Assembly: GCF_012911935.1 (NCBI RefSeq)
Contig: NZ_JAAXLA010000035.1
Span: forward strand, 1-64,000
Origin: Pseudonocardia acidicola
GTDB taxonomy: Bacteria > Actinomycetota > Actinomycetes > Mycobacteriales > Pseudonocardiaceae
DNA: 64,000 bases
Reading direction: 5' to 3'
In this document: positions 63,041-64,000 of the stretch, in pieces
Layout of the letters: each line of letters begins with the position of its first letter
How positions within the stretch are numbered: the first letter of the stretch is position 1
Notes under the pieces: model-generated
What the model was told of the DNA's origin: nothing
Databases searched by the model: none
Seen by the model: the letters and a program-made list of their open reading frames with translations, nothing else
Program-made: the position numbers and the translations under genes

Positions 63041-64000
63041 TCAGCTCAGCAGGAAACCGTCGTGCGGTGCGACCGACTGTTCGAGCAGCTCGCGGCCGGG
63101 GTTGCGGAACGCCGCCCCGCGCACCACGGCGATCACATTGCGGCGCATCCACACCGGGTTGGCCGCGAACGTCGGGGACTTCACGATGTTGTGGTTCACG
63201 TGCTGGAGCCAGCCGAGCAGGGTCAGCAGCCCGACGTCGAGGACCTCGCCGCCGAGCATGCGCTGCGCCCGGGCGAGCAGGTGGTGCTCGACCGGGAGCG
63301 CGTCGGCCAGGCGGCGCAGCACCAGCGTGCCGAGCTCGGTGCCGTCGGTGAGATTCTCGGCGGTGAGCAGCAGGCAGACGACGTCGAGCACGGGGAGTCC
63401 GTGGTCGTCGGCGTGGCACCAGTCGACCACCGCGGTGACCCGCCCGTCGGCGTCGGTGAGCACGTTGTCCGCGGTGAAGTCCCCGTGGGTCCAGGCGGCG
63501 GCGATGAGCCGGCCGCGGACCCGGTCGGCGAGCTCGTTCTCCAGCATCGTGGCGGCGGCCTGCTGGCCGCGCGGCAGCGCCCCGCGCACCGTCGCCATCG
63601 GGCCGTGCACCCAGCGCTCCAGCTCGCGGTCACCGGCGCGGACGGGCGTCGCGGAGAGCCGGTGCAGTTCGCTGATCGTCGCGATCGAACTGGACAGGAA
63701 GAACCGCCGGCGTGCCGGGTCGCGCAGCGAGTGGCCGCCGCCCTCGCCGGGCATCCGGGACTCCATCACGCAGTAGCTGCCGCCGATGTCGCCGGCGCCG
63801 ACGATCGTCGGGATCAGGGCCCGCCAGGCGCCGAGCCGCTCGTCGGCGTGCATCGCGGCGAGCATCTCGGTCTGCCGGCGCAGCTGCACCTGGCCCTTGG
63901 CACTGTCCGCCGCCTTGAGCAGCGCCCCCGGCCCGTCCTCCGGGCCGATCCCGACGACCACGGAGTCGGACCGGCCGACCAGCCGTTCGCGCAGCACCCA
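63041..64000 (-). CDS. Aminoglycoside phosphotransferase-family kinase (5' end outside window)
   Basis: At least 319 residues of a small-molecule kinase; the start is beyond the window. The catalytic loop reads AAWTHGDFTADNVLTD and the metal-binding residue is VVDWCHADD, both as in the APH/choline kinase-like fold. Upstream, LLKAADSAKGQVQLRRQTEMLAAMHA gives the ATP-lysine region and helix C. The C-terminal domain has helix-rich LLARAQRMLGGEVLDVGLLTL. The substrate is not readable from sequence. Confidence 0.85.
   Translation of the reverse strand, partial: WVLRERLVGRSDSVVVGIGPEDGPGALLKAADSAKGQVQLRRQTEMLAAMHADERLGAWRALIPTIVGAGDIGGSYCVMESRMPGEGGGHSLRDPARRRFFLSSSIATISELHRLSATPVRAGDRELERWVHGPMATVRGALPRGQQAAATMLENELADRVRGRLIAAAWTHGDFTADNVLTDADGRVTAVVDWCHADDHGLPVLDVVCLLLTAENLTDGTELGTLVLRRLADALPVEHHLLARAQRMLGGEVLDVGLLTLLGWLQHVNHNIVKSPTFAANPVWMRRNVIAVVRGAAFRNPGRELLEQSVAPHDGFLLS

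Noticed and set aside
62829-63776. Plus-strand frame across 62829-63776
   Set aside because: Most of it is the complement of the kinase gene at 63041-64000; the part before that has no motif.

Overview
The window is very GC-rich and comes from an actinobacterium, most likely a member of the Pseudonocardiaceae. Supporting signs are a complete Pup-proteasome system, mycothiol synthesis (mshC), long-form HisG, GTG/TTG starts and 4-base start/stop overlaps. Much of the gene order matches the Mycobacterium tuberculosis block Rv2093c-Rv2130c: tatA, pafC, pafB, pafA, then prcA, prcB, pup, dop, mpa/arc, trmI, recB-like, hisG, hisE, metH, PAC2 and mshC. The genus is inferred, not proven.

Layout. 1-4212: tatA (cut by the window edge), a small membrane protein, pafC, pafB, a small unknown gene and pafA. 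4255-5802: a PAP2-diacylglycerol kinase fusion. 5810-17573: a molybdenum/tungsten cluster with a MoeA-PBP fusion, MoeA, a two-subunit NAD-type formate dehydrogenase, a tungsten-type aldehyde oxidoreductase, a MobA-MoaD fusion and divergent fdhD. 17560-19093: a hydrolase and two VOC proteins. 19172-24575: ubiB, prcA, prcB, pup and dop. 24653-28222: NUDIX, a possible frameshifted gene, lpd, and a divergent marR/yceI pair with two matching operators. 28398-39888: arc, trmI, recB-like, thioesterase, hisG, hisE, HAD phosphatase, metH and PAC2.

40079-43986 is an accessory block: an ECF-like sigma factor, a membrane-anchored Rieske protein overlapping it by one start/stop, two cupredoxin lipoproteins, a Tat-exported metallophosphoesterase, a small membrane protein and a small unknown protein. 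44221-51028 carries DUF2237, two tiny genes, mshC, an MFS transporter and an AAA-ATPase/VWA pair. 51166-53218 is an M56 peptidase, BlaI repressor and L,D-transpeptidase group. 53395-60702 holds a crotonase, a drug-type MFS exporter, an LLM flavoenzyme, a FAD oxidoreductase coupled to a stripped-down family A DNA polymerase, and a PCMT-like methyltransferase. 60724-64000 holds an internally deleted B12-type ribonucleotide reductase, a secreted SGNH esterase and a phosphotransferase cut by the window edge.

How they work together. The Pup system tags (PafA), edits (Dop), unfolds (ARC) and degrades (PrcAB) proteins, while PafBC controls DNA-damage genes. The Mo/W cluster looks self-contained for building and inserting the cofactor of FDH and AOR. 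The sigma-Rieske-cupredoxin block looks like a redox- or copper-responsive envelope module and is the best candidate for a poorly described system here. Many genes have a -10-like hexamer 6 to 8 bases before the start codon, so leaderless transcripts are probably common.
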